Below are positions 13,201 through 24,836 of a DNA stretch of 64,000 nucleotides, piece by piece (the stretch's first letter is position 1; every line of letters starts with the position of its first letter). This stretch comes from Globodera rostochiensis (taxonomy: Eukaryota > Nematoda > Chromadorea > Rhabditida > Heteroderidae), in assembly GCA_018350325.1 (NCBI GenBank), contig JAEVLN010000004.1:4506082-4570081 (forward strand), given 5' to 3'. The position numbers and the translations under genes are program-made. The notes under the pieces were generated by a model that was not told where the DNA came from, did not search any database, and saw only the letters and a list, made by a program, of their open reading frames with translations.

Positions 13201-16050
13201 CCTTATATTTCGGTCTTTTGAATTAGATCATTGCCCCCGGTGGACTTTGAGAGAGATGTGGTCGAAGCCGAGGCACTTCCCCAAACCCCAACGGAACAAG
13301 TTCAAAAACTTTCTGAAGTAAATTCGATGAAAAAAAACTCAGAAATTGGCTCGAATCTGGGGAGAAGTGCTCCATTTGGTCAATTTGGACGTGCAGGAGA
13401 GTTTCTTCGACCTCGGAGGGTCAGTTAATTATTTAATGTTTAAACCAAAAGGCAATTCTTCTCCAGACATTCCCTTTTGGCGACTCGTCTTCTGAATAAA
13501 GTCAATGCCGAATTCTGCTCTCAGCTGATTATGCGCGATCTTTTCGCGGCGCCCACAGTTTATGCGATGGGCAAACAGCTCGACGGGGCGGAACGGGCCA
13601 GTCCGGAGCAGGACGTCGACTTGGAGCAGCAGGTGGACAACCACGACCTGCACGACAATGTCATGGTCAGTTTTGAGATATCACCCACTCATAAACATTG
13701 GGAATGTTCGAGAGTCTCGGTCTTAAATTTCAAGTCTCGAGCATCCCTAATAAACATTGCCTGAAGGACTTGCACCTGAGGGCATTTTGGCGTGCCACCG
13801 GGTTCTGGAAGCGTCGCTTTGCCAACTCCAGTGTGTTCCTCACCGGTGGGCGTTTTGTGGCAGTTTATCGGGCTGTAACAATTAAAAAGGCTTGACCGAA
13901 AGGTCGGATAGGCAAAAGGTCGGGGCCGGACTTTTGTCGTCGGACATTTTGTCCAATTTGTGACCGGCGGCCGGACCTTTTGTCGTTGACCCCCCCCCCT
14001 AATGACATCCCCCCCCCCCTAATGACATCCCCCCCCTAATGACATTCCCCACCCCCTAATGACATTCCCCCCACCCCTAATGACATTCCCCCCCCCTAAT
14101 GACATTCCCCCCCCCCTAATGACATTCCCCACCCCCTAATGACATTCTTTCATCGCTTTTCCCATAATGCCCTAGGGAAGCGCCTCTAAATGACTTAATT
14201 CACACTTCTAAAGGCGTTACCGGTTATCTGGGATCGCAGTTGTTGGCCGAACTCTTATTGAAGACCGATACCCGACTTACTTGTCTGAGTGAGTTTTTAA
14301 TTTCATTTATTTTGGGTTTTGTCGATGGTTTCTGTCAGTCCGCGAGTCGTCTCCTGACGAAACCGTCCTGCAACGTCTTTTCACTTCGTTGCGTAACAAC
14401 GGACTGTTGACAAACGATCTCCGGAATCTGATCAGGTCGACAAACTGACCGAATGGGATTTTACATTGGCACGGTGGACTTCAGAGATCGAGTACGCGTT
14501 GTGGCCGGTGACATTGCTCTCTTCCAGTTCGGCCTATCCGACGAGGACTACCACTTCCTCTCCTACGACATCGACGTGGTGCTTCATTCAGCCGCATACG
14601 TCAATTTGATCTACCCGTACCAGGTCAGCTCGAAATTGTGCTTCGGGACTTTCGGCTTCTCTCCCTAAGGCATTGCATGGGATCAACGTCCTCGGCACTC
14701 GGAATGTGATCGATTTTTGCCTGAAGAACAAGCTGAAACCTCTGCATTATATCAGGTTGGACTGGAACAGTTCTGAAGCCAATGGAAGGGGAGGGACGGC
14801 AACGTTAATCTCACATTCATAAAATATTCTCTTTCCGTTCAGCACCGACGCGGTTTTCCCATCAGATCTGTGCAACGTCGACGAAGACTTTCGGCCGGAA
14901 ACAGTCAGCTCTCAGTTGACAGATGGCTACGGACAAAGCAAATACGTGGCCGAACAGCTGGTGCTCAGGTGGGTTCTGCGGGAAATGTTCTGCTCCAACG
15001 TTAGCCCACAGATCGCTTACTCGTGGCCTGCCTGGCGTTTGCTACCGGCTCGGCAACCAAGCCGCTCCGTCAACCAGCGGGGGTCGCTGGAATGACCGGG
15101 ACTTCACTTATCTGATGCTGCTGGGAGTGCTCTGTACTCATAAAACGCCCGACCTGGACTGGGAGGTCGTTAAGTTGTTCAACAAGTCCACTAAATTCTG
15201 TTTCGCTTAGGTGGAACTGACCCCGGTAGACTTTTCGGCTCGTTTTGTAGTTCGTGTGCTCTGCGAACTGTTCAACGAAAGTTCGGGCAAAGTGTTCCAT
15301 CTGATCGGCTCTCAAGCCATTCCCCGGTGGTCGGAATTGATGGATTGGTTACGCCTAATGGGCTTCGAGTTGGAGCAAATGCAAACCGCGGAATGGGTCA
15401 AAATGTGCGTAAATTGCCTTTTACGCCATTTATATACGCCTGATGATTAAAGGATTGAATCGAGCAGCGACCCGAAGTTGGCACAGCTTCAAAAACTGGT
15501 CGAGAATATCTTTCGGTGGGTCGGCCTTCGAATGCAAACCCCAAAATTCAAACACTTTTTGTAAGAGGTGGCCAATTCCAATTCATGCAAAGCCACTTTC
15601 TGCGTTCGAACACGGACAACGTGTTGTCCCAGCTGGGTTGGCAATATCCGGTCGTGGTTGGTCCTTTGAAGAGGGCGGCGCCCGGGGGGGGATTTTATCA
15701 GAACAGACAGTCCCTGTTGGCATTCGGCCAAACCCGGCACGAAAAAGCCAGGGATGTTTCCGGGAGCGGGAGTCGGGAGCGGGATCCCGCGGGAGTCCCA
15801 CTCTCGCCGATCTCTAATGCGTACAGTTTAAAAGGGTAAATTTGGCTAAATTCAAATCACGAAATTCTTTTTTCGAACGAACGCCTCTTCAAACGGTGGA
15901 TGCGCGAATTGATGGAAATTGGAACTGTGGAGAGACCGTTAAAAGGTGGGGAAATAATTAACTAAAAATCGAATTTAATTTACTGTTTCTTTCCCAGCAA
16001 AAAGTCGGCCGGACGGCTTGGGCAATTTCCCCGCGAAAATCGATAGAATT
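10209..16050 (+). CDS. NRPS-like adenylation-thiolation-reductase (A-T-R) protein
   Basis: It probably activates a carboxylic acid as its adenylate, loads it on a phosphopantetheine arm and releases it reductively with NAD(P)H. The N-terminus is Ser/Pro-rich (from 10209). Adenylation landmarks in order are LKAGGAAYLPLDISYPEP (about 10740 and 11062), AYIVYSSGTTGKPKG (about 11344), HRGAVLSYKWRF, VFFVWEMFRPIL (11625), NLYSISETHDVA (12060), MYRTGDWGYL (12545), RIRGYSVELQ (12675) and the lysine motif SSKIDRK (13165). The carrier motif FFDLGGHSLLATRL is at 13400-13490. The reductase starts FLTGVTGYLGSQLL across 13845/14213 and keeps the YGQSK active-site Tyr/Lys at about 14930. The Asp of the A4 motif (FDxS) that binds an alpha-amino group is absent, so the substrate may not be an alpha-amino acid. 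There are more than 20 short introns, one of them GC-AG. The C-terminal exons after 15450 are less certain. Ebony and Lys2 have related layouts; neither fits fully. Confidence 0.85.
10798..10820. repeat. C10-G10 perfect palindrome
   Basis: A run of about ten C is directly followed by about ten G, in an intron of the A-T-R gene. It can fold as a GC hairpin on either strand. Confidence 0.9.
12090..12130 (+). other. GC-AG intron in the A-T-R gene
   Basis: Joining 12089 to 12131 restores SISETHDVAVSNL, a conserved A5-type motif. The 41-bp intron starts GCACAA and ends GCTTCAG. No GT is available at the donor. Confidence 0.7.
13985..14143. repeat. Minisatellite of C-run plus TAATGACAT units
   Basis: About nine units of roughly 17-21 bp, each TAATGACATT or TAATGACATC followed by 6-10 C, occasionally CCCCACCCC. 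They lie in the intron between the carrier and reductase domains of the A-T-R gene. Confidence 0.95.
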
Positions 16051-16715
16051 TGACGGGGAAAAGATTGAGAAGAGTAACAAAAATAAAGCGTTTACTTTGA
16101 GTTTTTATCGGTTTGGTCCTTTCGACGTTTTCTGATAATATTAAAATGGGAAAAAAACATTTCGTCTGAAAAATAGCCTTGAACAGACAATAACACTTTG
16201 TTTGTTGCCTTTTCAATTATCAGTTGGCAAAAAGCCATTAATTGCTATGCTTAATCAACTACAACAGGTTGCTTGCCATGTTTAGTCTCTCGTTTTTATA
16301 TTTTAGTCCATTTTAGGGGTGGCGCCCCGACGTCGGGATTAAGAATTGCGGAGTCGGGGGGGGGGATTGTCGGGGTCGGAGTTGCCCAAATCGGTCGGGG
16401 TTTAAAAAAGCTTTATCCAAAAGGAAACCGGAATTCTGACCCAAAAATGTCCGGAAATCAAATTGAAATAGTGCCGATAGGCGCCGCCGAGAAATTTTTG
16501 ATTCAATTTGTTTGAGAGATTTGCCTTGCGGGGGCGGGTCGGGGTGCCAATCCTTGTCCATTTTCAAATACTGTAGACCAAACGGCACCGAACGATATAC
16601 TGTAATTTTGTGATCACTTCGACATTAACGGGAAAAGAAACGTCCTCCGATCCATTTACTCATTTGTTTATTTGTCAGTGTACATATTCATATTGTTGCA
16701 GTGGCAACTGTTCGA
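16051..16715. other. Intergenic region, A-T-R gene to SDR
   Basis: No gene is supported. A G9 run lies at about 16357. The pyrimidine-rich acceptor ATTGTTGCAG ends at 16701, just before the SDR start, and may be a trans-splice site. Confidence 0.5.
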
Positions 16716-17700
16716 ATGTTGTTGGGTCGCGTGTGCATTGTGACTGGTGCCAGTGACGGCATTGGCGAGGCCGTCGTTCGCACGTTGGCGTTGGAGGGAG
16801 GGGCGAACGTTGTGCTGGTAGCAAGAAGAATTGAGCGATTGGAGGCATTGGCACATCAATTGAACGCGTCGGGCGTCGCGTCTGAGCGACTAATGTCGAT
16901 TAAATGCGATATCTCAAGGCGAGAAGAGGTGGACGCGATGGTCAAGCAGACGGCCCAACGATTCGGCAGGGTGGACGTACTGGTAGAAGTCGTTTTCATT
17001 TTTTGATTTAACGTACTTTAAGGTTAACTGTGCCGGAGTCATGTACTATCTCCAGTCCAGCAAAGGACATACGGAAGTCATCGAAAATTAAACTCCTTCC
17101 CCCAACTTTTTTGTTTTCTTAGGAATGGTCGCGTCAAATCGACGTGAACATCCATGGCACAACAAATGTCGTTGGGTTTGTGCTGCCACTGATGGTTGAA
17201 CGGAAGAATGGGCACATTTTGACAATTACTTCGGACGCCGGGCGTAGGGCTTTCCCCGGCTTGGCGGTGTACAGCGGCACCAAGTTCTACTTGGAGGCGT
17301 TCATCAGCGCTTTACGGCAAGAAAATGTCGAGAACGGCATCCGTTTCACCAACATCCAGCCGGGAGATGTGGCAACTTCACTAGCGGGGCGCTCATCAGA
17401 CGTCGAGGTTGGACGGGAAAATGTGCAACAGCCAGAGGCCATATTATTGCAATTATTAAAGGCACGCAAGAAGTACGACACCTCTGAAGCGGGGCACAAA
17501 ATCCTCGATTGCGCCGGTAAGAATTCAAGTTCAGAACACTCTTAACATGCAAAAGCTTTCAGATGTCGCCCAAGTGAGTGCCATGCCATTCCTTCGGTTT
17601 CCCTTTCTCCCAAATTTAGTCCGTACTTTTTTGCCTTACCCAACCTTCGCACGTGGCAATCAACGAATTGCTGATTGAGCCACAAGCGGCACCAATTTGA
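16716..17700 (+). CDS. Short-chain dehydrogenase/reductase (classical SDR)
   Basis: A cytosolic NAD(P)-dependent oxidoreductase of the classical SDR fold, about 250 residues. The cofactor motif TGASDGIG is at residues about 10-17 from the ATG at 16716. VARRIERLEAL follows, with Arg residues that would favour NADP. Spliced at 16983 and about 17022, the sequence gives VNCAGVMYY, the NNAG motif with Cys in place of the second Asn. The exon from 17124 gives EWSRQIDVNIHGTTN and then ITSDAGRRAFPGLAVYSGTK, with catalytic Ser, Tyr and Lys. The two last introns lead to SVLFCLTQPSHVAIN and a stop at 17698-17700. It resembles the SDR11/YdfG type. The substrate is unknown. It lies 0.7 kb after the A-T-R synthetase on the same strand, so a joint pathway is possible but unproven. 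Confidence 0.93.
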
Positions 17701-18560
17701 AGAGGAGAAGGAATATAATTTGCATTAAAAAGTGACTCATTGGATAATGACAATGCTTAGGATGCGCAAACCCCAAAATAAACCGAGACTCGAGTCAAGA
17801 ACGAGTCATTTTAAAACGGTTAATTATGTTTTCAAGGCCCAAATCCAAATATATTACGCAACCATTTTGAAATGCTTATGACTTGAGCACGGCTCAAGAA
17901 TTGGAGCGACTTTCTATAAGATATTGTGTATATTCGTTCCCAGAATGTTTGAAAGCCCATATGAGTGATTATTTTTTACAGTTGCCCTCCCCCCCCGGCT
18001 ACGCCACTGATTGGGTTACTAAAGGACCGGGTCTTGGTGTGGACACAACAAATACGTGTCCACCATTTCAATTATTGAGGAAATTTATTTCATTTGTACA
18101 GATTCATTTTGCGGGTAAATTCATTGAGTATGATTGTTGAAGCAGAGGTTTCGGTTGTGGTGCAAAGGAAAATAGTGATTTTTCAAAACTACAGTAGATG
18201 AACACGACACAAAGGGAAAGACGAGACAATCTGAAGGGGGGGGGGGGGGGGGGAGGTCATGTGAATACGCCGGATGGACTGTTCAATGAACTGAATGCAA
18301 TGCACCGAAATAACTAAGTGATGCGTAGCAAAAACACCAGAGAAATAAGTATCGGTTGTTAAAATGGTACCTCAAAATGCGAGAAAGTGCAACCACGGAA
18401 TAATTATTTTACATATTTTCAGACGTAAGGTAAGCTCGTAACAAGACGGGCAATGAATGCATACAAGTTTGCATCTGAGTAACCCCTAAACCTTTTTGTT
18501 TTCCTTCATACTAACCCATCCCGTCGTTACGAGGTTAAGAGGTAAGAATTCTGGTTGTTC
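17701..18560. other. Convergent intergenic region
   Basis: It separates the 3' ends of the SDR and ATG101 genes. At 17985-18014 a C run is joined to GGCTACGCCACTG, similar to the GGCTACG ends of elements elsewhere in the window. A G18 run lies at 18237-18253. No gene is seen. Confidence 0.5.
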
Positions 18561-19727
18561 TTATCCGGTAGTGAATGCCAAAGTGTCCCTGAAGAGTTTC
18601 CTCACAAAACTTGCGCCCCTCGCCCCACTTTCGGCAGGTCGAAGACCTAAAGTAAATAATGATTAACACTGTGAACCGTTCGGAATTCGCACCATATTCA
18701 GAATCCAATCTCCAAAGGTAAGGGCAACAATCGGAGAAACGAATATCGTAAACCGAAGAGATCTCGGGCTGTGATGGAATTTTAGGCAGATATTGCGGTT
18801 TGTTGATGAGTTCGCATATGCGAAACACAATGTCGCTGAGCTTCTCAGCGGTGAACTCTCTCATCCGAAAGAAATCTTCTGAAAGTTAAATTTAATTATT
18901 ATTATTTTTAACATTAATGCCAACCATTGCTAAGTGTTCGGACGAGATTCAATTGCAACTCCCAAACTAAAAATTAACATTCGGAACATTGAGTTAAGCC
19001 CCGTTCATATTAATAAGATTTTTTATATTAAAACAAATATTCAATTCCAAGTTAATGGAGAGAAACTTAAATTTTGGTCTTTATAACAAACCTTCCCACG
19101 GAGCTGTGTCCTCCGGTATCAGCCATTGCCTTTTTCGCCGTTGGTAAAACTCCAATTTAATTTGCACTGGGAAGAGATTTTCCCACCGATCTTCAGAGGT
19201 ATTTTCGTTAATTTACACTAAAAACTTTGCTAACCGATTCCGTAAATCCGTCCCTCCCGCTGGGATGGCGATGTACAGGCCGCAGATACTGAAGCCGAAC
19301 CGGACAGAAAATAACCCTCGTTAACGGTCCGGTCAACAGCCTCCACAAAAATGCTCAACTTTCCTTCCAAATCCGAAACAAGCTCAGGACTATTAACCCG
19401 GACCTGAAATTGTAATGACACATTTAAATACACAATCAAAATGCATACATAGGAAAGGTCTATGTAATTGCATGAGATCTCTTCATGTCCCAATGAGCCG
19501 AGAGAGTAGTCTATATCAGTGGAATATTTAAACTGAAATAATGGAAATCGTAATATTTTTAGCAAAATAAATAAATACTTTTCCAAAAACTCGATGCACC
19601 AAAATTGTATGGAAGGCTACACACACAACTTCTTTAAGTTGCCGACATTCAGCCGTCTAAATGACAATCTAAGTTCATAATTAAAAGCTGGACTTACCAA
19701 TTGCAATTGGTTGGTTCGAGCATTCAT
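18561..19727 (-). CDS. epg-9: Autophagy protein ATG101 (EPG-9 ortholog)
   Basis: ATG101 is a HORMA-fold protein that pairs with ATG13 in the ULK1/UNC-51 complex that starts autophagy. The ATG is at 19727-19725 (MNARTNQLQL). The next exons give CRQLKEVVCVAFHTILVHR and FKYSTDIDYSLGSLG plus CNYIDLSY (19530-19470), then VRVNSPELVSDLEGKL. KLEFYQRRKRQWLIPEDTAPWE lies at 19170-19090, and the exon from about 18865 gives INKPQYLPKIPSQPEISSVYD and PYLWRLDSEYG. A 46-bp intron then leads to FVRKLFRDTLAF and the stop at 18561. All of this follows human ATG101 block by block. The 'WF finger' has Trp but Ile where Phe is usual (QWLIP). The exon after VDRTVNEG may be an insertion or an extra retained stretch. 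Identification is firm; the exact edges of the middle exons are not. Confidence 0.92.
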
Positions 19728-20292
19728 AAAGCAATCTAAAATCCAAAATTAACAAATGCTAATAAAAGTTTGGTAATACTGCAGGTGCCCCCCTCCATTT
19801 TTCGAAAATGAATGAAATTTTTCTTAAGTCATGCAAAATGTGTTTCTTTGGGAGGTTTAGGATCGAGGAATCCAATTACCAAAAGAAGTTTATAATACAT
19901 ATTCATAGGAATTTTCTTGGGGGGGGGGTAATTGGACTAGTCTAGTCCTATGTATTTGCAACTTCAAATGTTCTAAATCATCGGATCAGATGAAAATGAA
20001 AGTGAGGTTTTGGGGCAGACAATGAATGGAGAGGGTTGGGGTGATGACTTGATGGAAGAGACGAATGGATGGAAATAAAAGTGAGTGCGGGGAGGGAGGC
20101 CAGGCGCCGAACAGTCACAATTCTCCTTGCCTTTCTGTTCCTTTTACTCTTAATGTGTATTTACGTTCACTTCACGTGATTTTCACGCATGGAATTTTGC
20201 AAAAACTGCAGGAAGTTTTATTAAGTATTGTTAGTTTTATTAAGTATTGTTAGTTTTATTTTCAAATAATTGTTTTCAGTTTTAAATAATTG
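19728..20292. promoter_or_regulatory. Shared 5' region of epg-9 and coq-8
   Basis: The 565-bp gap separates two divergent start codons and probably holds both promoters. A G10 run lies at 19919-19928. The tract ATTGTTTTCAG ends at about 20280, 12 bp before the coq-8 ATG, and looks like a trans-splice acceptor. A direct repeat TTAGTTTTATTAAGTATTG occurs at 20215-20250. Confidence 0.5.
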
Positions 20293-23200
20293 ATGTCTTT
20301 TTTAAATTCTGATCAGCTTCGCCACTGCTCAAAAATGCTTCGTCTTTTGATCGATTCTCAACTTGGCTATGAACTTAGACATTTGAGGGACCCAATTCGC
20401 GAAAGAATTGTCCAGGCAGCTGTGTTAGGCGGCAACGTTGTCAGTGTCGACGAAAACCAAAATTATTCTGGTGATTTTGTCGTTTTATTATTGTTTGCTG
20501 TAATATTTTATTTATTAGTTACTAATAAAAAAGCACCAACTTCTTTTGCTGGTGCTGATGTTCTTGATAGGGCAAGAGTTGTGGCTGTTGGCGTTGAAAC
20601 TTTTATGGAATTGGCTTCGAGAGGAGTGTTTCCAGGTGTCCTTTAATCGCTTTTCTGACTTCTTTCGTGATTAAGGGTTTGGTGGCTATGAATTGGCATC
20701 ACAAGGTTTGATCAACAAAGTCCCAGAGCAGCAACAGCAACAATATTCGACAGTCGTTCCACTGGTTAAGCAGCAAAACATGTGGGATTTGTATGATTTA
20801 TTTGTTTCCCTCCAAATTTAGACCATTTCAAAATGATGGACTGACTCGCGAAGAAGAAGCTTTTTTGCGGAGAGCAGCAATGGAAGTGGGAGTGGTGTGT
20901 ACGGATAACGAGTTATTAATTTAATTAATGGCAGGAATTTATTCCTTTTTTAGACAGAAAGTTGTTGGGCTGCCAAAAACGATTTCAGATGGGAATTCCA
21001 TCAGTTCTGAGCCAACGATACCCAAGGTTGTGAAGTGCTATTGGCTTTAGCTTATTAAAATGGATTTTAGGATTATCGTCCATCTTTTACCACTAATCCT
21101 CGCACAAACTCGGCGATGATGGATTCCAGCAGAGAATTCATTGTTCCGGCCTCGAGAGTTGCTCGACTTTTCAATTTTGGCCGTTTGGCGGTTGGGTTGG
21201 GCACGGGTGCTGTGGCTGAAATTGCCCGTCGGACTCTATCTGCAGGCGTCCAGAGTGTACAACCGCCCGTTCATGTAAATTTTAGTCCATTTTTGGCCCA
21301 ACTTTCTTTCCTAAAGACTTTCTACAGTGGCAACACTCATTGGAGGACCGGTCGACGAGGACAATTGCACTCCCTCAAAAGGGAAGTTCTCAGCCCACAA
21401 ATCCTCTCCTCAGTACATCGAATGTGGAAAGAATCGCTCAAACGCTTTGTCGAGTTCGAGGAGCAGCACTGAAATTGGGACAAATGCTCTCAATTCAAGG
21501 TCAAAATAATGACAAGTTTTGTTTGAAAAAATATAATTTATAATAGATGAACACACGGTACCTTCCTATTTGTCACAAGCCTTTGAAAGAGTCAGACAAA
21601 GTGCTGACTTTATGCCATCCTACCAAGTTGACCGACAAATGAGTCAGGAGTTGGGGGCGAATTGGCAAAAATTGTTCAGAGAGTTCGACGAGCGTCCGTT
21701 TGCGGCTGCTTCCATTGGGCAGGTGGGCATAACGCATTGGACAGAAATGAGAAATTTTATTTTAAATTTTGGTTACAACAAATGAGTCAAAAAGTGAAGC
21801 AGAATTCGCAAAAAAAAAATGCATTTTTGAAAATTCCTTAAAAGAAAATGAGTTGGCGCTTTTTGGTTTCTGGGCCAAACCCCCCAATTTCATTAGATTC
21901 TTGTCGCATTTTTATTTTTCACGCAGGTGCACAAGGCGATTACTTTGGACGGTGTAAAAGTGGCGGTCAAAGTGCAATACCCGGGCGTGGCGGAAGGGAT
22001 TGACTCGGACATTGACAATCTTCTTTCGGTTTACCATAAGAAACAATGCCTTTTTTATCCCCTATTCCCCTGGAGGTACTCAATATTGGCGGTTTTTTCC
22101 CGAAGGGAATGTTTTTGGACAATTTTGCGACGGTATTTCACCACATTGTGCGACTGTTTGTTTTTCACACATTTTTAGGTGTCTCGTCGCGAGTTGAAGG
22201 CCGAATGCAATTACGAACGAGAAGCGAGGGCAGTGGCCATGTTTAGAAGACTTTTGGCCGACGACGAAAATTTCTTTGGTTCTAAATTAATCCGTTCTTT
22301 TTTTCCCCAACCACCATTTTACAGTTCCCGGCATATTTTCTCAACTGTCCACCAAACGTGTGCTTACCGCCGAATTTGTGGAAGGAACTCCAGTCGATTT
22401 GTGCAACAATGAGCCCCAGCAAGTGCGCGATTGGATTGCGACTCGTTATATCGAACTTTGTTCGTCCCCTCTCTTCTTATTTTGATTTTTAATGGTAATT
22501 GATAACCGATTAAGCATTGAAAGAGCTTTTCGTGTGGCGCTTTATGCAGGTCGAAAACTATTTAAAACGTTGGGTAAGTTTGTACATTCAGACGGATCCA
22601 AACTGGTCCAACTTTTTGTTTGCTCGAAATTCTTCTACGGGACACTATCAACTGGTTCTGCTCGATTTTGGCTCCACTCGCAGCTTCAGCAAAAGTTTTA
22701 TTGACAAATACATGCGCATTCTCAAGGCGGCATATGCCAACGACCGTAATGAGGTGGGCCGAAAATTGGACGCAAAAGCCGACAAATTATGAGTTTTTTC
22801 TGAAGATGTTGAAATGGTCTCGCGACATTGGGTTTCTCACCGGCTACGAGACCAAAGTAATGGCACAAGCGCATTGCGATGCCATTTCCATCATTGGGGA
22901 GACGCTCACTAATGAGAATGTTTACGACTTCTCAGAGCAGGTCCACACGTTTCTGATACTTTGATTAACTATAAATTAGAGTGTAACCCCGAGGATAAAC
23001 AAACTTGTGCCGGTGATGTTGGAGCATCGTCTGACGGCACCGCCTGACGAAATCTACTCACTCCACCGCAAATTGGCCGGGGCTTTCCTGACTGCGGCCA
23101 AACTCAAAGCAAGAGTGGCTTGCGGTGAGTTTTCTGCTCTCAAATGATTTATCAGTTTATTATATTTATCCAAACTGTACGGGGTTTCTCGTTCTTTTTC

Positions 23201-23299
23201 TATTGTAATTTCGTATGGTTAGGTGCAATGTTCAACAAAATTTCGGACAATTACGCGTTTGGCGAACATCCGGGAACGGCGGAGATTAACATCGACTGA
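20293..23299 (+). CDS. coq-8: COQ8/ADCK3 atypical kinase of coenzyme Q biosynthesis
   Basis: COQ8 is a mitochondrial inner-membrane UbiB-family protein whose ATPase activity supports the ubiquinone (complex Q) biosynthetic complex. The N-terminal region to about 21050 is poorly conserved and Gln-rich. After splicing at about 21459-21476 the KxGQ motif reads [14 protein letters not shown] (21460-21500). The Ala-rich loop PFAAASIGQ (21705) continues in [20 protein letters not shown] (21927), with the Lys of the N-lobe. Next come [16 protein letters not shown] (22180), [18 protein letters not shown] (22345), DPNWSNFLF (22600) and [12 protein letters not shown] (22655), which is the DFG metal site. 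The C-terminus ends GTAEINID at 23299. Introns are short. PPIL1 begins 172 bp downstream on the same strand, which suggests an operon with coq-8 first. Confidence 0.94.
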
Positions 23300-23471
23300 T
23301 GTATTGGACTTGCAATTTTTTAAATTTGCGAATTTTCTATTTAAATCATTGATTTGGGTATATTAAATCTTCATAAACAAAAATGTTCATATTGCATAAT
23401 CGCATCTTTAGTGATAATTTTATTTTTGCCAAACTTGGTCATTTTTTCATCTGTTTTTGCGTCGGTTGTGA
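23300..23471 (+). promoter_or_regulatory. Likely intercistronic region of a coq-8/PPIL1 operon
   Basis: Only 172 bp separate the coq-8 stop and the next ATG on the same strand. The gap is A/T-rich with T-runs. Nematode operon genes are usually spaced 100-400 bp and receive an SL2-type leader. No strong TTTCAG acceptor is evident, so this is inferred from spacing. Confidence 0.45.
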
Positions 23472-24195
23472 ATGTCTTCTGCAAAAGCATCTCACGTGGT
23501 GTTGGACACTTCGATGGGCGCAATGTCTGTGGAGCTCTATTGGCAACACGCGCCTCGGACGTGCATGAACTTCCAGGAGCTGGCCAGGAAAGGTTTGGCA
23601 ATTTAAATTCTGCTGCTGAATGGCCAATTTAGGCTATTACAACAACACAATTTTTCATCGGATAATTGCGGACTTTATGGTTCAGGTTGGATCGCTGAAA
23701 AGAATTCAGAAACACTGATTTTCAGGGCGGTGACCCGACACGGACTGGTGAGTAAAAGGGACAAGAAATTTCAAAACAAAAATTGAGGACGTGGCGGCAC
23801 ATCTATTTACGGAAGCCGATTCGAGGACGAAATCAGCGATCAGTTGCGGCACACTGGTGCGGGGATCGTAAGTACATTTTGATTCCTTCCGAATCCGCGA
23901 GTATTTCCCTGAAACGTACGTGCAGATTTCCATGGCGAATTCCGGTCCCAACACAAATGGTTCCCAATTTTTCATTACTCTCGGCCCGGCACAGCATTTG
24001 GACGGTAAGCATACGATCTTCGGTCGTTTGGCGACGGGCATCAAAGTGTTGCAGAAGATCGGACAGGTGACGACGGACAACAGCGACAGGTGCAGTATTG
24101 ATTGAAAAACGTCGGTCGACGCATGATTCAGACCGACCAACGACATCAAAATTGTCAAGGCGTACCCACGCAGCGAAATTTTGTCCAGTTTTTGA
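23472..24195 (+). CDS. Peptidyl-prolyl cis-trans isomerase PPIL1 (cyclophilin)
   Basis: PPIL1 is a small single-domain cyclophilin of the spliceosome that isomerises proline bonds and binds SKIP/PRP-45. The start reads [19 protein letters not shown], then [15 protein letters not shown]. Spliced exons continue [17 protein letters not shown] with the catalytic Arg, [23 protein letters not shown] (about 23800), [18 protein letters not shown] (23936) and [11 protein letters not shown] with the drug-binding His (24010). The stop follows EILSSF at 24195. The length of about 160 residues fits PPIL1 better than larger cyclophilins, and the RGGTSIYG loop is typical. The C. elegans counterpart would be cyn-12 (from memory). 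Confidence 0.93.
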
Positions 24196-24836
24196 TTGGG
24201 GGCTGAAGATCGAATGAGTGGTTGATTTGATATGTTTGGTGGCATTGTCATTTACTATAATTGTTTATTGATAAACCAAAACGATATTTGACATTTATAT
24301 CGAGAAAAATGGGTAAAATTGGCATTGAACAAAAAATTATTCTTGAAGACTGTCGTGTCGGGTTCTCCCCGGGGTTCGGCCTAAAGTCGTCGGACTTCTC
24401 GTGTCACTCCGTTGCTCGCGTACGCGGTATTGCCTCCGCCGCTTTCGTGCACCGTTGGAGGCGTTCTTGGCCGCCTCTCGGCCGCGTAAACTCTGTCGGT
24501 GGCGTACACATACCTTCAGCAAAAGTGGATATTCAGTCCCAATTGGAATTCAATTGTAACGCTCCCCCGCCCCAGCCTTCCCCGCCTTGGGCTTTTTCCA
24601 TATTTGAAAGTAAATAAGTGTAATAAATGAGACGGTGTTGGACGGGGGGAGGGGCGGAGAACACCTACCGCTGTTCAGCAGTAGCCGGAGAATCAATGTA
24701 GCGGCGGCTGATCTCCTGCTGATCTCGCGCTGACATCACTCTCCCTCCTCCAACCCCTGCAAAGTGAAAGTCTTAATTTTAGAGCGTGTAGGGTAAGGGT
24801 TGCCGGGGGGGATTTGAGGGCTCTTCAGAGTTAGCC
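24196..24836. other. Intergenic region after PPIL1
   Basis: A GC-rich stretch at 24340-24525 keeps an Arg-rich frame open on the minus strand and another on plus, without family similarity. I do not call a gene. Confidence 0.4.
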
